A stretch of DNA of 64,000 nucleotides, taken from positions 3,782,001 to 3,846,000 of the forward strand of contig NZ_CP083740.1 in assembly GCF_020150455.1 (NCBI RefSeq), read 5' to 3'. Positions 63,233-64,000 of the stretch are shown here, piece after piece. Each line of letters starts with the position of its first letter. Positions within the stretch are counted from its first letter, which is position 1. The notes below the pieces were generated by a model. It saw only the letters and a program-made list of their open reading frames with translations, was not told the DNA's origin and made no database searches. A program made the translations under genes and the position numbers. This stretch comes from Bremerella sp. TYQ1 (GTDB taxonomy: Bacteria; Planctomycetota; Planctomycetia; Pirellulales; Pirellulaceae).

Positions 63233-64000
63233 TTATGGCGACGACTCTGGCCCAAAGTAGAGTTCGTCGACGATCGTGCCCAAATCACGATCTTGTGTAG
63301 AAATAACCACTTTGAAGGCCACATCGCCTGTTTTGGGTGGATTGACGGGCGATTCTTTGTAGCCAATATCAGGATTTTTAACGGTCCGCTTGAAGTCGGA
63401 AAGTGGAATATCAAACGTCTGCCAATCGCCTGATCGCGTGCGATCGTAGTCTGACATGACATACTCGAAGATTCCCTCGGGCCCTTGAAAGTCGGTCGAA
63501 CGCGTCAAGAGAACGACTTGGACCCATCTCGACTGATCCGCACGCAGCCTCAGCTTCATTCGAGCATCCTCGGTCACCGTGAACAGCCCTTCGCTCCAAC
63601 GATTGTATGTTTCGATCTCGTACCAGATTGTGGAAGGGTCGGTGTAGCCTGACCTGGCTTCGGCAAGAACTCCATGATGTGACCCGCTCGGCAAGCGATC
63701 TTGTATAAGGATACCGCGTCGCCAATCGGTCGGCAGACCATCTTCAAAGTCGCATCCCCAAGCAATCGGCGTCGGTTCGCGGCGATGGCTCTTCAGCGGA
63801 ACGTCGCGTGAAACGGTTGTCTTTTGCCCGGCAGAAACATCGACAGTACTTCGATCACCAGTTCGATTCACACGAACGGTTCCTTCGACAACATCGACGT
63901 CGGTCCGCGACGGCGAAGCTTGAATGGCCAACACCGTTCCCAGCACTTCCGTCACTGACTGCTGCGTAATCATAATCAATGGTCGGCCAGGTGGTTGCGG
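63233..64000 (-). CDS. FecR-domain protein, C-terminal part; 5' end outside window
   Basis: The frame stays open to the last base of the window, so only the C-terminal ~255 residues are seen. The first ~65 carry the end of a FecR domain (LGTVLAIQASPSRTDVDVVE then GTVRVNR and SAGQKTTV). The rest is a jelly-roll-like domain starting CDFEDGLPTDWRRG with GDWQTFDIPLSDF, as in carbohydrate-binding modules. FecR proteins in planctomycetes usually pair with an ECF sigma factor encoded upstream, which would lie beyond the window. A fused binding module suggests sensing of an outside polymer; that is inference. Confidence 0.8.
   Translation of the reverse strand, partial: PQPPGRPLIMITQQSVTEVLGTVLAIQASPSRTDVDVVEGTVRVNRTGDRSTVDVSAGQKTTVSRDVPLKSHRREPTPIAWGCDFEDGLPTDWRRGILIQDRLPSGSHHGVLAEARSGYTDPSTIWYEIETYNRWSEGLFTVTEDARMKLRLRADQSRWVQVVLLTRSTDFQGPEGIFEYVMSDYDRTRSGDWQTFDIPLSDFKRTVKNPDIGYKESPVNPPKTGDVAFKVVISTQDRDLGTIVDELYFGPESSP

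Overview
The window looks like a chromosome segment of a Pirellulaceae-type planctomycete (Blastopirellula/Bremerella/Rhodopirellula-like). This is inferred from three genes encoding a prepilin-type N-terminus plus DUF1559 with the C-terminal H-x9-D-G signature, from several secreted sulfatases, from an H4MPT-pathway C1 gene (fhcC), and from many small conserved proteins of planctomycete style. No phage, insertion sequence or CRISPR array was seen. I read the sequence by eye only; no database search was run.

Layout. 1-5516 (+): a phosphate uptake and signalling block: the end of a PstA permease with a long coiled-coil N-terminus, PstB, a secreted P460-like protein with a duplicated C-terminal repeat, PhoU, and a PhoB-like regulator whose receiver lacks the phospho-acceptor Asp. 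5876-8430: a small unknown protein and a two-gene Na+/solute symporter (DUF4212 plus SSS). 8431-11736: a long noncoding stretch with a structured palindrome, formylmethanofuran dehydrogenase subunit C, a second and larger structured palindrome, mobA and a DinB-like protein. 11766-15551 (-): a Tat-exported solute-binding protein directly upstream of a membrane hybrid histidine kinase, with no transporter nearby. 15842-18831: tRNA-Ser(CGA) with its terminator, a CHAD protein, CdsA and PlsC. 18956-27884: a divergent exopolysaccharide locus (GT4, flippase, deacetylase, CelD/HfsK-like acetyltransferase on -; Wzz-like, Wzy-like, WecG/TagA GT on +) whose parts resemble the Caulobacter holdfast set. 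An intrinsic terminator sits in the leader of the + operon. A sulfatase-fold protein without catalytic residues follows.

29210-43391: a 1309-residue secreted TIM-barrel-like protein, a third palindromic structured region, a DUF1559 gene, a HIT protein, a secreted HEILH metallopeptidase-like protein, two divergent formylglycine sulfatases (one followed by an overlooked 41-residue TatA-like membrane peptide), and a TPR/alpha-beta hydrolase lipoprotein. 43480-55533: PEP carboxylase, a diheme peroxidase with a DUF1559 gene, a second hybrid histidine kinase (CHASE-like sensor, PAS), HemP and TonB, a CobW-type GTPase, and a TIGR01244-type phosphatase-like protein. 55681-64000: a soluble chemotaxis protein with four near-identical tandem PAS units, a third DUF1559 gene with its usual lipoprotein partner, a secreted six-hairpin-type glycosidase, a two-helix membrane protein, and the C-terminal part of a FecR-domain protein cut by the window edge.

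The observations I rate highest are the palindromic elements at 8981-9057 and 10336-10488, where differences between the two arms are compensatory inside local hairpins; the holdfast-like locus with its leader terminator; the PhoB homologue with a degenerate receiver; the orphan binding-protein/kinase pair; and the sulfatase-linked micro-membrane protein.
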